Positions 35,953 to 46,015 of a stretch of 64,000 bases of DNA are shown here, piece after piece; position 1 is the first letter of the stretch; each line of letters opens with the position of its first letter. The notes below the pieces were generated by a model, which had not been told where the DNA came from, ran no database searches, and was given only the letters and a program-made list of their open reading frames with translations. The DNA is taken from positions 153,767 to 217,766 of the forward strand of contig NZ_JAIOAB010000006.1 in NCBI RefSeq assembly GCF_019890635.1, given 5' to 3'. The stretch is from Streptomyces sennicomposti (GTDB lineage Bacteria; Actinomycetota; Actinomycetes; Streptomycetales; Streptomycetaceae). The translations under genes and the position numbers were made by a program.

Positions 35953-38109
35953 ATGCGGCCCGTTTCCCAGATCGAACGCACGGTGGCGCCCTTCGAGGTC
36001 GTCAGCCCCTACCAGCCCAGCGGCGACCAGCCGCAGGCCATCGCCGAACTCGCCCGGCGGATCCAGGCAGGCGAGAAGGACGTCGTGCTGCTCGGCGCCA
36101 CCGGCACCGGCAAGTCCGCCACCACCGCGTGGATGATCGAGAAGCTCCAGCGCCCGACCCTCGTGATGGCGCCGAACAAGACGCTCGCCGCCCAGCTGGC
36201 GAACGAGTTCCGCGAGCTGCTGCCCAACAACGCCGTCGAGTACTTCGTCTCGTACTACGACTACTACCAGCCCGAGGCCTACGTCCCGCAGTCGGACACC
36301 TACATCGAGAAGGACTCCTCGATCAACGAGGAGGTCGAGCGGCTGCGCCACTCCGCGACCAACTCGCTGCTCACCCGCCGCGACGTCGTCGTGGTCGCCT
36401 CCGTCTCGTGCATCTACGGCCTGGGCACGCCGCAGGAGTACGTCGACCGCATGGTCCCCCTCCGCGTCGGCGACGAGGTCGACCGCGACGAGCTGCTGCG
36501 CCGCTTCGTCGACATCCAGTACACGCGCAACGACCTCGCCTTCAGCCGGGGCACCTTCCGGGTCCGCGGCGACACCATCGAGATCTTCCCGGTCTACGAG
36601 GAGCTGGCCGTCCGGATCGAGATGTTCGGCGACGAGATCGAGGCGCTGTCCACCCTGCACCCGCTCACCGGCGAGATCATCAGCGACGACCAGCAGCTGT
36701 ACGTCTTCCCCGCCTCCCACTACGTCGCCGGCCCCGAGCGCATGGAGCGCGCGGTCAACGGCATCGAGAAGGAGCTGGGCGAGCGGCTGACCGAGCTGGA
36801 GAAGCAGGGCAAGCTGCTGGAGGCGCAGCGGCTGCGCATGCGCACCACCTACGACATCGAGATGCTCCGCCAGATCGGCACCTGCTCCGGCGTGGAGAAC
36901 TACTCGATGCACTTCGACGACCGCGCCCCCGGCACCCCGCCCAACACCCTGCTCGACTACTTCCCGGACGACTTCCTGCTCGTCATCGACGAGTCGCACG
37001 TCACCGTCCCCCAGATCGGCGCGATGTACGAGGGCGACGCCTCCCGCAAGCGCACCCTGGTGGAGCACGGCTTCCGGCTGCCCTCCGCCCTGGACAACCG
37101 CCCGCTGAAGTGGGAGGAGTTCCAGGAGCGCATCGGCCAGACGGTGTACCTGTCCGCCACCCCCGGCCAGTACGAGCTGTCCCGCTCCGACGGCCAGGTC
37201 GAGCAGATCATCCGCCCCACCGGCCTGGTCGACCCCGAGGTCGTCGTCAAGCCCACCGAGGGCCAGATCGACGACCTGGTGCACGAGATCCGCGCGCGCA
37301 CCGAGAAGGACGAGCGCGTCCTGGTCACCACGCTCACCAAGAAGATGGCCGAGGACCTCACGGACTACTTCCTGGAGCTGGGCATCCAGGTGCGCTACCT
37401 GCACAGCGACGTCGACACCCTGCGCCGCATCGAGCTGCTGCGCGAACTGCGCTCCGGCGAGTACGACGTCCTGGTCGGCATCAACCTGCTGCGCGAGGGC
37501 CTCGACCTGCCCGAGGTGTCCCTGGTGGCCATCCTCGACGCCGACAAGGAGGGCTTCCTGCGCTCGGGTACCTCGCTCATCCAGACCATCGGCCGCGCGG
37601 CGCGCAACGTCTCCGGCCAGGTCCACATGTACGCCGACAAGATCACCCCGGCGATGGAGAAGGCCATCGACGAGACCAACCGCCGCCGGGAGAAGCAGAT
37701 CGCCTACAACAAGGCGCACGGAATCGACCCGCAGCCGCTGCGCAAGAAGATCAACGACATCGTCGCGCAGATCGCCCGCGAGGAGGTCGACACCGAGCAG
37801 CTGCTCGGCACCGGCTACCGCAAGACCAAGGACGGCAAGGGCGCCAAGGCTCCGGTGCCCGCCCTCGGCGACCAGACGGTCAAGGGCGGCAAGGGCGCCA
37901 AGGCCGGGAAGTCCGCCAAGGGCAAGGCGGCGGAGACCGTGCCGACCGACCGTCCCGCGGCCCAGCTCGCCGAGCAGATCGAGCAGATGACCGAGCGGAT
38001 GCGCGCCGCCGCGGCCGAGCTGCAGTTCGAGGTCGCGGCCCGGCTGCGCGACGAGGTCTCGGAGATGAAGAAGGAACTGCGCCAGATGCGGGAGGCCGGC
38101 CTGGCCTGA
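35953..38109 (+). CDS. uvrB: Excinuclease ABC subunit B
   Basis: 718 residues from ATG 35953. Damage-verifying helicase-like subunit of nucleotide excision repair; loaded by UvrA, it recruits UvrC. Walker [14 protein letters not shown] (about 47-59), the damage-probing beta-hairpin [24 protein letters not shown]-type [11 protein letters not shown], motif [21 protein letters not shown] and [10 protein letters not shown]. The C-terminal UVR domain ([20 protein letters not shown], then [11 protein letters not shown]) contacts UvrC. A Lys/Ala/Gly-rich linker precedes it. The leaderless mRNA is controlled by a PafBC-type promoter. Confidence 0.98.
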   Translation: MRPVSQIERTVAPFEVVSPYQPSGDQPQAIAELARRIQAGEKDVVLLGATGTGKSATTAWMIEKLQRPTLVMAPNKTLAAQLANEFRELLPNNAVEYFVSYYDYYQPEAYVPQSDTYIEKDSSINEEVERLRHSATNSLLTRRDVVVVASVSCIYGLGTPQEYVDRMVPLRVGDEVDRDELLRRFVDIQYTRNDLAFSRGTFRVRGDTIEIFPVYEELAVRIEMFGDEIEALSTLHPLTGEIISDDQQLYVFPASHYVAGPERMERAVNGIEKELGERLTELEKQGKLLEAQRLRMRTTYDIEMLRQIGTCSGVENYSMHFDDRAPGTPPNTLLDYFPDDFLLVIDESHVTVPQIGAMYEGDASRKRTLVEHGFRLPSALDNRPLKWEEFQERIGQTVYLSATPGQYELSRSDGQVEQIIRPTGLVDPEVVVKPTEGQIDDLVHEIRARTEKDERVLVTTLTKKMAEDLTDYFLELGIQVRYLHSDVDTLRRIELLRELRSGEYDVLVGINLLREGLDLPEVSLVAILDADKEGFLRSGTSLIQTIGRAARNVSGQVHMYADKITPAMEKAIDETNRRREKQIAYNKAHGIDPQPLRKKINDIVAQIAREEVDTEQLLGTGYRKTKDGKGAKAPVPALGDQTVKGGKGAKAGKSAKGKAAETVPTDRPAAQLAEQIEQMTERMRAAAAELQFEVAARLRDEVSEMKKELRQMREAGLA

Positions 38110-38261
38110 GCCGGCGGCCCCGGCACGCCCCGGTACGCGCTGTGTTGCAAGACCGACACAAAGTGCGGACCGGCCGCGGCGCGGTGCGGGCCTCTGCGTA
38201 GGGTGCTGGTCAGCCGCTCAATTCGCGGCAACCGGGGAGTAGTCCGAGAGGGGAAGCAGCC

Positions 38262-38840
38262 GTGACCGTCAACTTGACCAAGGGTCAGGCCATCAGTCTG
38301 CAGAAGAACGACGGGGGCAGCCTGAGTGCGGTCCGTATGGGTCTCGGCTGGCAGGCGGCCCCGCGCCGGGGCCTGTTCGGCTCGCGTACGCGGGAGATCG
38401 ACCTCGACGCCTCCGCCGTGCTCTTCGCCGGCAAGGAGCCGGTCGACGTCGTCTTCTTCCGCCACCTGGTGAGCGACGACGGCTCCGTGCGCCACACCGG
38501 CGACAACCTGGTCGGCGGTGTCGGCCAGGGCGGCGACGACGAGGCCATCCTCGTCGACCTCCAGCGGGTCCCGGTGCACATCGACCAGGTCGTCTTCACC
38601 GTGAACTCCTTCACGGGGCAGACCTTCCAGGAGGTGCAGAACGCCTTCTGCCGTCTGGTGGACGAGACCAACGGCCAGGAGCTGGCTCGCTACACCCTGG
38701 CCGGCGGCGGCGACTACACCGCCCAGGTGATGGCCAAGGTGCACCGCGCGGGGGCCGGCTGGTCCATGACGGCGCTCGGCGTCCCGGCCAACGGCCGCAC
38801 CTTCCAGGACCTGATGCCGGCGATCTGGCCGCACCTGTAG
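38262..38840 (+). CDS. TerD family protein
   Basis: 192 residues from GTG 38262 (GAGAGGGGAAG upstream). TerD beta-sandwich with calcium-binding sequence: KGQAISLQKNDGGSLSAVRM, GLGWQ at the start, the DLDASAVLF strand, FFRHLVSDDGSVRHTGDNLV and the late TLAGGGDYTAQVMAKV. TerD proteins belong to the tellurite-resistance stress systems, bind calcium and act in poorly understood envelope or chemical stress responses. Its stop codon lies in a 19-bp repeat. A TerD-containing chimera and TerC follow, forming a small Ter cluster. Confidence 0.9.
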   Translation: MTVNLTKGQAISLQKNDGGSLSAVRMGLGWQAAPRRGLFGSRTREIDLDASAVLFAGKEPVDVVFFRHLVSDDGSVRHTGDNLVGGVGQGGDDEAILVDLQRVPVHIDQVVFTVNSFTGQTFQEVQNAFCRLVDETNGQELARYTLAGGGDYTAQVMAKVHRAGAGWSMTALGVPANGRTFQDLMPAIWPHL

Positions 38841-38874
38841 ACACGCACCTTCGCAGTAGACACGCACCTTCGCA
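38837..38874. repeat. 19-bp tandem duplication including the terD-like gene's stop codon
   Basis: GTAGACACGCACCTTCGCA occurs twice back to back (38837-38855, 38856-38874). The first copy contains the TAG that ends the TerD gene. Confidence 0.95.
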
Positions 38875-38953
38875 GGACGCCGCGGCGAGCGGCACGGCAC
38901 ACCACACGGCGCGGCACAGCGCGAGCAGCACAGCACAACAGGGGGAGAAGGCG

Positions 38954-41137
38954 ATGACGGCCGAGCTGGTGCGGGGGCAGAACCACCCGCTCTCCGAGGT
39001 CCGCCTCGAAGTCCGGATCTCGGCCGGCACGCCGGTCGTGGCCGCCCTGACGGTCGTCGGGGAGAACGGCAGGGTGAGCGGCGCCGACCGGGTCGCCCAT
39101 CCCGGCGCCCCCGCCCTGCCCGGACTCGAAGTGTCCCGCCAGGCCGCCGCCGAGCACCGGCTCGCCGTCGACCTGGCCGCGCTGCCCGAGACCGTGCACC
39201 GCGTCGACGTGCTGCTCGCCCTGCCCGGCGGCCCGGGCGCCCCGGCCCGGTTCGGGGCGGTCGCCGCGCCCTTCGTCGCGGTCACCGGCCTGTCCGGCGC
39301 CGCGCTCGCCGACTACACCATCACCGGTCTGGACGCCGAGTCGGCCGTGATCGCCCTGGAGCTGTACCGCAGGCGGGACGCCTGGAAGGTGCGCGCGGTC
39401 GGCCAGGGCTACGCCGGCGGCCTCGCCGAACTCCTGACCGATCAGGGCCTGGCCGAGGCGCACCTGCTGGCGCGCACCATCGAGGAGGCGGTGGCCCGGG
39501 GCGTGGCCCGCTCGGTGTCGGCCCCGCCGCCGCAGCCGGCGGACCCCGGCCGGTCGCCCCGGCCCGCCGCCTCCGACCGGACCGCCCCCGCGGCCCCGCA
39601 GACGGCCCGCACCGCGCCGACGGCCCCGCAGCCGGCCCGGCCCGAGGGAACCGCCCCGGCGGCCACTCCGACGCAGACCGCACCCCAGGGCGCTCCGGCG
39701 ATACCGGCCCGACCCGGGTCGCCGTACGACGGCCAGGGCGCCGACGGCGCGGCCCACCCGACAGTGCCCCAGCAGCCGCTCCACCCGGACGGCACCGCCC
39801 CGCACCCTTCCCGCCCCGCGGACGGATCCACGCAGCCCGCCGTCCCGGGCGGCCCGGCCGCGCCGGACACGGGCGGCGCGGCCGGTGACGAGACCCGCCC
39901 GGCGGGCACCACGGGCGGGATCGACTACAACCACCCGCGGCGGCGGACGACCGCCCCGCCTCCGCCCCCGCAGGCCGCGCCGCCGGCCGCGCCCGGCGGG
40001 CCCGCGCATCCGGTCGCCGGTGACGCGGCGGGCTGGTCCATGGACGAACGGCTCTACAACCAGGTCTGGGGCATGTTCGAGGACCTGGCGCGGACCGTGG
40101 CCGCGTACCGCAGCGCCGTCGACTTCGCCGACTCGCGCAGGGAGAAGGAGCTGGACGAGGCCCTGTCCGACCCGCGCAGCCGGATCGGGGGACAGGGCGA
40201 CGCCGCACGGGAGGCGGCCCGCGCCCGCCACTCGGAGCTGGTCGAGAGGGCCAGGGAGGTCCTCGACCGCGACCTGGCCCAGCTGACCGCCGAGTCGGAG
40301 GTGGTGGAGCCCGCCCTGCCGCCGGCCTACGCCGGCTGGGACAACCCGGTCTGGCACGGCTATCGGGTGCCGATGGAGATCCCGATGGCCGCCCGCCTCG
40401 GCGATCTGCACCTGCCGGAAGCCCCCGACCTGCGCATCCCCATGCTGCTCCGGCTGCCGCTGGAGCGCGGCCTGTGGATCGACAGCGGCGGCTCCGGAGG
40501 CTTCGACGACGCCTCCGCCGACGGGGCCGACCCGCGCCACCTGGCGATGGAGACGGCCGTGTCGCTGGCCGCCCGGCTGCTCGCCGTGTACCCGGCGGGC
40601 GAGTTCGGCGTGCACGTCATCGATCCGGCCGGCTCCGCGGCGCGGGCGCTCGCGCCGCTGGTGGACACCGGTGTGCTCGCGGGGCCGCCCGCGCGCGGCG
40701 CGGCGGGCGTCGAGGACGTCCTGAGCCGGCTGACCTCGCGGGTGGACCTGGTGCAGATGGCGCTGCGCGGCGGCGCGTCCGACGCGCTGCCGCCGGGCTA
40801 CGACACCTCCGAGCAGTTGCTGATCGTCAACGACTTCCCGCACGGCTTCGACGACCGCGCGGTGACCCGGCTGCGCTATCTGGCGGACGAGGGCCCGTCC
40901 GTCGGCGTCCATCTGATGATGGTCGCCGCCCGGGAGGACGCCAGCGGCTACGGCCCGCTGCTGGACCCGCTGTGGCGCTCGCTGCTGCGGCTGACGCCGG
41001 TCCCCGACGACCACCTCGCCGACCCCTGGGTCGGACACGCGTGGACGTACCTGCCGCCCCGGGTCCCGCAGGGCAGCCAGGTGCTGCGGCAGGTGCTCGC
41101 CCAGGTCGCCGACGGCCGCCGCGACCTGGGTCGCTGA
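38954..41137 (+). CDS. TerD domain fused to FtsK-like module
   Basis: 727 residues from ATG 38954, preceded by GGGGGAGAAGG. Residues 1-185 resemble TerD (LVRGQNHPLSEVRLEVRISA, then FVAVTGLSGAALADYTITGL). Residues about 185-355 are a Pro/Ala/Thr-rich linker. A helical segment (MDERLYNQVWGMFEDLARTV) follows, then a C-terminal module of about 250 residues reminiscent of FtsK/HerA-type ATPases (HLAMETAVSLAARLLAVYPA, FGVHVIDPAG, LLIVNDFPHGFDDRAVTRLR). I see no Walker A GxxxxGK[ST], so ATPase activity is doubtful. Part of the Ter cluster; comparable fusions are known from Ter systems. The assignment of the C-terminal fold is inference. Confidence 0.75.
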   Translation: MTAELVRGQNHPLSEVRLEVRISAGTPVVAALTVVGENGRVSGADRVAHPGAPALPGLEVSRQAAAEHRLAVDLAALPETVHRVDVLLALPGGPGAPARFGAVAAPFVAVTGLSGAALADYTITGLDAESAVIALELYRRRDAWKVRAVGQGYAGGLAELLTDQGLAEAHLLARTIEEAVARGVARSVSAPPPQPADPGRSPRPAASDRTAPAAPQTARTAPTAPQPARPEGTAPAATPTQTAPQGAPAIPARPGSPYDGQGADGAAHPTVPQQPLHPDGTAPHPSRPADGSTQPAVPGGPAAPDTGGAAGDETRPAGTTGGIDYNHPRRRTTAPPPPPQAAPPAAPGGPAHPVAGDAAGWSMDERLYNQVWGMFEDLARTVAAYRSAVDFADSRREKELDEALSDPRSRIGGQGDAAREAARARHSELVERAREVLDRDLAQLTAESEVVEPALPPAYAGWDNPVWHGYRVPMEIPMAARLGDLHLPEAPDLRIPMLLRLPLERGLWIDSGGSGGFDDASADGADPRHLAMETAVSLAARLLAVYPAGEFGVHVIDPAGSAARALAPLVDTGVLAGPPARGAAGVEDVLSRLTSRVDLVQMALRGGASDALPPGYDTSEQLLIVNDFPHGFDDRAVTRLRYLADEGPSVGVHLMMVAAREDASGYGPLLDPLWRSLLRLTPVPDDHLADPWVGHAWTYLPPRVPQGSQVLRQVLAQVADGRRDLGR

Positions 41138-41249
41138 CCGCGGGCAGTCGTACACCAAGGGTAAGTAAAACGCCTCTGAACTGCGTCTTTGATCTTTTCT
41201 TTGCCTTCCTCTTTACCATTCCTTGGTGATTGGGGTACTGTTTTCCGTA

Positions 41250-41347
41250 CGGAGGGGAGTACTCCCATCTGCTGCGGCGCACCCGTCAATACGGATCCCA
41301 CCGGATCCCGGGGCGCCGGCCCGTACTCCGGGTGGAAGAGACCTCCG
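41250..41347 (+). promoter_or_regulatory. yybP-ykoY-like manganese riboswitch candidate upstream of terC
   Basis: CGGAGG (41250-41255) can pair with CCTCCG (41342-41347) as a closing helix. Inside are GGGGAGTACTCCC at the 5' side and GGAAGAGACC at the 3' side, which resemble the two conserved loops of the yybP-ykoY Mn2+ riboswitch, with a hairpin arm (CCGTCAATACGG) between. TerC genes are among its best-known targets. The upstream 41160-41240 is AT-rich and probably carries the promoter. Not tested against a covariance model. Confidence 0.65.
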
Positions 41348-41400
41348 GCAGCGACGCCGCTGACACATCTGCCATGACGTACGCACCTGCCGGAGGCGCA

Positions 41401-42414
41401 ATGGATGTCTCGACGACCCTGTGGGTCCTGACCATCGTCGGCCTGGCCGCCCTGATCGCGGTCGACTTCTTCATCGGCCGCAAGCCCCACGACGTGTCCC
41501 TCAAGGAAGCCGGGATCTGGACCGTCGTCTGGATCACCCTGGCCGGACTCTTCGGGCTCGGCCTGCTCGTCTTCGCCGGCGGCCGGCCGGCCGGCGAGTT
41601 CTTCGCCGGCTTCATCACCGAGAAGTCGCTCAGCGTCGACAACCTCTTCGTCTTCGTCCTGATCATGGCGAAGTTCGCGGTGCCGTCGCACTACCAGCAG
41701 CGTGTGCTGCTGGTGGGCGTCCTCATAGCCCTGGTCCTGCGGGCCGCGTTCATCGCCGCCGGAGCCGCCGTCCTCGCGAACTTCTCGTGGGTGTTCTACC
41801 TCTTCGGCGCCTTCCTGATATGGACCGCCTGGAAGCTGATCCAGGAGGCCCGGACCGGTGGGTCGGACCCGGAGAGCGAGGAGTTCGAGGAGAACAAGCT
41901 GCTCAAGGCCGCCGAGCGCCGCTTCGGCGTCGCCGACCGGTACCACGGCACCAAGCTGTGGATCCGGGAGAACGGCAAGCGCGTGATGACCCCGATGCTG
42001 GTGGTCATGCTCGCGATCGGCACCACCGACGTGCTGTTCGCCCTCGACTCCATCCCCGCCATCTTCGGCCTGACCCAGGACCCGTACATCGTCTTCACCG
42101 CCAACGCCTTCGCCCTGATGGGGCTCAGGCAGCTGTACTTCCTGATCGGCGGCCTGCTGAAGAAGCTGGTCCACCTGTCGTACGGCCTGTCGGTGATCCT
42201 CGGCTTCATCGGCGTCAAGCTGGTGCTGCACGCGCTGCACGAGTCCGGCGTCCATGTCCCGGAGATCAGCACCGCCGTCTCCCTCGGCGTGATCTGCGTG
42301 GTCCTGGCCGTCACCACGGTCACCAGCCTGCTGGCCACCAGGAAGCAGTCCGCGACGGAGGAGGTGGCGGAGGACCGGGGCGACAGCGCGACGAAGGAGA
42401 GCGTCGATGCCTGA
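41401..42414 (+). CDS. TerC family integral membrane protein
   Basis: 337 residues from ATG 41401 with GGAGG five bases upstream. About nine hydrophobic helices. Family sequences include SLSVDNLFVFVLIMAKFAVP near residue 75 and the matching IGTTDVLFALDSIPAIFGLT with its conserved acidic residue, plus FTANAFALMGLRQLYFLIGG. TerC/Alx-type proteins export manganese or load it onto secreted enzymes; the likely Mn riboswitch in its leader supports that. Close to the TerD genes but probably transcribed separately. Confidence 0.93.
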   Translation: MDVSTTLWVLTIVGLAALIAVDFFIGRKPHDVSLKEAGIWTVVWITLAGLFGLGLLVFAGGRPAGEFFAGFITEKSLSVDNLFVFVLIMAKFAVPSHYQQRVLLVGVLIALVLRAAFIAAGAAVLANFSWVFYLFGAFLIWTAWKLIQEARTGGSDPESEEFEENKLLKAAERRFGVADRYHGTKLWIRENGKRVMTPMLVVMLAIGTTDVLFALDSIPAIFGLTQDPYIVFTANAFALMGLRQLYFLIGGLLKKLVHLSYGLSVILGFIGVKLVLHALHESGVHVPEISTAVSLGVICVVLAVTTVTSLLATRKQSATEEVAEDRGDSATKESVDA

Positions 42415-42595
42415 CCGCCGGAAGAAGCTCTCGCTTCCTCCCCGGGCCGGCCACGGGCCTCAGCCCCGCACCGGCCACGGGCCGTCCCGCACCGCGGCCG
42501 GCGGCCACCGGTCCCCGCGCCCCGACGGCGCGGGGGCTCCGCCCCCGGGCGGCGGCCGGAATGCGAACCCGCCGGCCCTCTGCGACGATCGCAAC

Positions 42596-43696
42596 ATGAT
42601 CACGCGGCTCAGGGCGCTCATGAGGGCGTGGACGACCGCCGTGCCGGTACTCGCGGTCGTCCTGCTGGCACTCACCTGGGGACGCAGCCTGCCCGTCGCG
42701 GTCGTCGTCCTGGTCACCGCGGTACTGGCCGGCTCGGTGCTGGCGGCCGTGCACCATGCCGAAGTGGTGGCCCACCGGGTCGGCGAACCCTTCGGCTCCC
42801 TGGTCCTCGCCGTCGCCGTCACCGTCATCGAGGTCGCCCTGATCGTGACCCTGATGGCCGACGGCGGCGACAAGAGCGCCACCCTGGCCAGGGACACGGT
42901 CTTCGCGGCGGTGATGATCACCTGCAACGGCGTGATCGGGCTGTGCCTCCTGGTCGCCTCGATGCGGCACGGCACGGCCGTCTTCAACGCCGAGGGGACC
43001 ATCGCCGCACTCGGCACCGTGGCGACCCTGGCCACCCTCAGCCTGGTCCTGCCGACCTTCACGACCAGCAAGCCGGGCCCCGAGTTCTCCGGCGTCCAGC
43101 TCACCTTCGCGGCCCTGTCCTCACTGATCCTCTACGGCCTGTTCGTGGCCACCCTGACCGTGCGGCACCGCGACTACTTCCTGCCGATCACCCGGCAGGG
43201 AGACGTGATCACCTCCGACCACCACGCGGCGAGTCCCTCGGCGCGCACGGCCTGGACCAGTCTGGGACTGCTCGGCATCGCCCTGGTCGGCGTCGTCGGG
43301 CTCGCCAAGACCGTCTCGCCGACGATCGAGTCCGGGGTGGCCGCGGCCGGACTGCACCACGCCGTGGTCGGTGTGATCATCGCGCTGCTGGTGCTGCTGC
43401 CCGAGACCATCGCCGCGCTGCGCTCCGCCCGGCGCGACCGGATGCAGACCAGCCTCAACCTCGCCCTGGGCTCCGCCATGGCCAGCATCGGCCTGACCAT
43501 CCCGGCCGTCGCCCTGGCCTCGGTATGGCTCCCCGGACCGCTGGTGCTCGGCCTCGGCTCCACCCATATGCTGCTGCTCCTGCTCACGGTGGTGGTCGGC
43601 TCCCTGACCGTGGTGCCGGGCCGCGCCACCCCCCTCCAGGGCGGCGTCCATCTGGTGATCTTCGCGGCCTATCTGGAACTGGCCATCAATCCGTAA
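42596..43696 (+). CDS. Calcium/cation:proton antiporter, ChaA-like
   Basis: 366 residues from ATG 42596; GACGAT at 42584-42589 lies 6 nt upstream, so it may be leaderless. Two repeats of about five helices, each with the acidic alpha-repeat motif of the CaCA family: [20 protein letters not shown] and [20 protein letters not shown] (the Glu residues bind cation). [20 protein letters not shown] follows the second. Exchanges Ca2+ or Na+/K+ for protons across the membrane; ion specificity cannot be read from sequence. It lies between terC and aroQ on the same strand, after 181 bp of non-coding sequence. Confidence 0.88.
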   Translation: MITRLRALMRAWTTAVPVLAVVLLALTWGRSLPVAVVVLVTAVLAGSVLAAVHHAEVVAHRVGEPFGSLVLAVAVTVIEVALIVTLMADGGDKSATLARDTVFAAVMITCNGVIGLCLLVASMRHGTAVFNAEGTIAALGTVATLATLSLVLPTFTTSKPGPEFSGVQLTFAALSSLILYGLFVATLTVRHRDYFLPITRQGDVITSDHHAASPSARTAWTSLGLLGIALVGVVGLAKTVSPTIESGVAAAGLHHAVVGVIIALLVLLPETIAALRSARRDRMQTSLNLALGSAMASIGLTIPAVALASVWLPGPLVLGLGSTHMLLLLLTVVVGSLTVVPGRATPLQGGVHLVIFAAYLELAINP

Positions 43697-43830
43697 GCGT
43701 CCCGCGCCCGCCGGCCCTCCCGCGCCCGCAGCCGTTCCCGCGCCCGCGGGGCCGCCCGTGCGCCGTGATAGACCGGGTGCGAGCAGCGGTCCCGGCGGCC
43801 GCCGTACGCCCGAACGGACATGGAGGAACC

Positions 43831-44304
43831 GTGCCCCGCACCCTGGCCAGCGCCCCGATCATGATTCTCAACGGCCCCAACCTGAACCTGCTCGGCCAGC
43901 GGCAGCCGGAGATCTACGGTTCCGACACGCTCGCGGACATCGAGGCCCTGTGCGCCGAGGCGGCGGCCGCGCACGGCGGCACGGTGGACTTCCGGCAGTC
44001 CAACCACGAGGGCGAGCTGATCGACTGGATCCACGAGGCGCGGCTGAACCACTGCGGCATCGTGATCAACCCGGCCGCCTACTCGCACACCTCCGTGGCG
44101 ATCCTGGACGCCCTCAACACCTGCGACGGCCTGCCCGTCGTGGAGGTCCACATCTCCAACGTCCACCGGCGCGAGACCTTCCGCCACCATTCCTACGTCT
44201 CGCTGCGCGCCGACGGCGTCATCGCGGGCTGCGGGGTGCAGGGGTACGCGTTCGCGGTGGAGCGGGTGGCGGCACTGGCCGGAGCGGCGCGGGCGGACGC
44301 GTAG
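43831..44304 (+). CDS. aroQ: 3-dehydroquinate dehydratase, type II
   Basis: 157 residues from GTG 43831 (TGGAGGAACC upstream). Third step of the shikimate pathway, dehydrating 3-dehydroquinate. [20 protein letters not shown] carries the active-site Tyr; [34 protein letters not shown] (catalytic His) and [18 protein letters not shown] complete the signature. Type II enzymes form dodecamers. No other aromatic pathway gene is adjacent. A possible alternative start is ATG 43861. Confidence 0.96.
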   Translation: MPRTLASAPIMILNGPNLNLLGQRQPEIYGSDTLADIEALCAEAAAAHGGTVDFRQSNHEGELIDWIHEARLNHCGIVINPAAYSHTSVAILDALNTCDGLPVVEVHISNVHRRETFRHHSYVSLRADGVIAGCGVQGYAFAVERVAALAGAARADA

Positions 44305-44555
44305 GAACGAGCCGGGCCGGGACCGCCGGCCGAGGGCGGGGAATGAGACCGGCGGCCCGGGACTCGTACCGCGCGGAGCCGTCGACCCGCGCGGACCGAC
44401 CTCAGTTCACCGCGCCGACGGGGCAGCGGGGAGCGCACGCGTACGACCGGCGCGTGCGGGATCCTCACACGGGGTGTGCGAACGCCCCCGGACCGCGCGC
44501 CCCCCGAACCGCGCGCCTCCAGACCGCGCCCCCGCACCTCGCGCACCCGCCCGCA

Positions 44556-44594
44556 CGGGCCTAACCCTCGGGCCTAACCCTCGGGCCTCACCCT
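44556..44594. repeat. Tandem repeat, 13-bp x 3
   Basis: CGGGCCTAACCCT at 44556, 44569 and, with one change, 44582. It fills the end of the 297-bp gap between convergent aroQ and the metallo-hydrolase; no gene is seen in that gap. Confidence 0.9.
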
Positions 44595-44601
44595 CCGCGT
44601 C

Positions 44602-45258
44602 TCACCACCCGCGCGCGTGCCACTCCGGCAGGTGCGGGCGCTCCGCGCCCAGCGTGGTGTCGTTGCCGTGGCCGGGATAGACCCACGTCTCGTCCGGCAG
44701 GGCGTCGAAGATCTTCGTCTCGACGTCGTGGATCAGGCTCGCGAACGCCTTCGGGTCCCTGTGCGTGTTGCCGACGCCGCCGGGGAAGAGGCAGTCGCCG
44801 GTGAACACGTGCGGGTGGCCGTGCGGGTCGTCGTAGACGAGCGCGATCGAGCCGGGGGTGTGGCCGACCAGATGGCGGGCGGTGAGTTCCACCTGTCCGA
44901 CCCGGATCGTGTCCCCGTCGTCCACCAGGACGTCGGTCGGCACCGGGATGCCCTCGGCGTCGGCGCGGCCCGCGTAGGTGCGCGCCCCGGTGGCCGCCAC
45001 CACCTCGGCCAGCGCCTGCCAGTGGTCGCCGTGCCGGTGGGTGGTGACGACCGAGGCGATGCCGTCGTCGCCGATCGTGCCGAGCAGCGTGTGCGCCTCG
45101 TCGGCCGCGTCGATCAGCAGCTGCTCGTCCGTGGCCCGGCAGCGCAGCAGATAGGCGTTGTTGTCCATCGGACCGACCGCGATCTTGGTGATCATCAGGT
45201 CCTTCAGCTCGTGCACGTCCGCAGGGCCGCCGACCCGCACCTCTCCGCTGTACGTCAT
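44602..45258 (-). CDS. MBL-fold metallo-hydrolase, glyoxalase II-like
   Basis: 218 residues from ATG 45258. Zinc-binding THRHGDHWQAL (HxHxDH), then HLVGHTPGSIAL, VFTGDCLF and VYPGHGNDTTLGAERPHLPEW are all family marks. Related enzymes hydrolyse S-acyl-glutathione or, in actinobacteria, mycothiol adducts; the substrate is not proven here. TAGGCT (45271-45266 on the minus strand) is 7 nt before the ATG, so the mRNA is probably leaderless. The next upstream gene is a mycothiol-dependent-type enzyme in the same direction, hinting at joint thiol metabolism. Confidence 0.9.
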   Translation of the reverse strand: MTYSGEVRVGGPADVHELKDLMITKIAVGPMDNNAYLLRCRATDEQLLIDAADEAHTLLGTIGDDGIASVVTTHRHGDHWQALAEVVAATGARTYAGRADAEGIPVPTDVLVDDGDTIRVGQVELTARHLVGHTPGSIALVYDDPHGHPHVFTGDCLFPGGVGNTHRDPKAFASLIHDVETKIFDALPDETWVYPGHGNDTTLGAERPHLPEWHARGW

Positions 45259-45325
45259 GGTCGTCAGCCTATCGCCGCAGGCCCCTCCAGGGGCCGCCCC
45301 ACGGGCTCCACGGGCCGTTCGCGGG

Positions 45326-46015
45326 CTACAGCGGCGGCAGGGACGGCAGCGGGCCGCCCTTCACGACGAGTCCGGACCCGTCGCGCCGGCCCGCGAGCCA
45401 GCCCAGCAGATCGGCGGCCGTCCCCTCCACCGCGACCGGGCCGCCCTCGGCGCCGCCGCCGGTGGTCCGGATCCGGCCGTCCTCGGTCCGCAGCTCCGTC
45501 GACGGCACGTCCTTGTGCCCGCCGAACCGCTCGGCCAGGAAGTCGATCTCCCGTTCCTTGAACTCCCCCGGAAGGTCCTCCAGCTCGTAGCCGATCCCGA
45601 GGTCCACATGGTGCAGCTCCACCTCCACCCAGCGCCGGAACGGCACCCGGGACGCGGAGTCGGTGACGCCGTTGCGCAGCTCGACGGTGCGCGACCAGTC
45701 GGCCGGCGCGGCGCCCGCCGCCCGGAACCGGTCCGCGCTCGCCCGCAGGTCGGCGAGCTGGACGTCCAGGGGCCGCGGGGCGCCACGCGCGATGTCCGCG
45801 TCCCGGTCCCCGGCGGAGGCGTACATGGGGCGGCCCTCCAGGACGTTCACGAGCGCGTCCGCGTTGCGGGCGAGGTGGGCGAGGACATGGCCGCGGGTCC
45901 AGCCGGGCAGACGTGACTGGTCGGTCACAGCCGCGTTGTCCAGTTCGCCGACTGCGGTCAGCAGTCGCTCGGTGGCGAGTTGTACAGACTCCAGGTCGCG
46001 CGCGTGATCAATCAT
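45326..46015 (-). CDS. Maleylpyruvate isomerase/mycothiol-dependent enzyme family protein
   Basis: 229 residues from ATG 46015. DinB-like four-helix N-terminal domain with metal-binding His residues (PGWTRGHVLAHLARNADALV, then FRRWVEVELHHVDLGIGYEL) and a C-terminal beta domain ending PSLPPL. The family contains mycothiol-dependent maleylpyruvate isomerases, but many Streptomyces members have unknown substrates. TAGGGT lies 7 nt before the ATG: a leaderless start. I rejected an in-frame start at 46114 because it would bury that promoter. The 234 bp between this gene and uvrA hold both divergent promoters. Confidence 0.88.
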   Translation of the reverse strand: MIDHARDLESVQLATERLLTAVGELDNAAVTDQSRLPGWTRGHVLAHLARNADALVNVLEGRPMYASAGDRDADIARGAPRPLDVQLADLRASADRFRAAGAAPADWSRTVELRNGVTDSASRVPFRRWVEVELHHVDLGIGYELEDLPGEFKEREIDFLAERFGGHKDVPSTELRTEDGRIRTTGGGAEGGPVAVEGTAADLLGWLAGRRDGSGLVVKGGPLPSLPPL

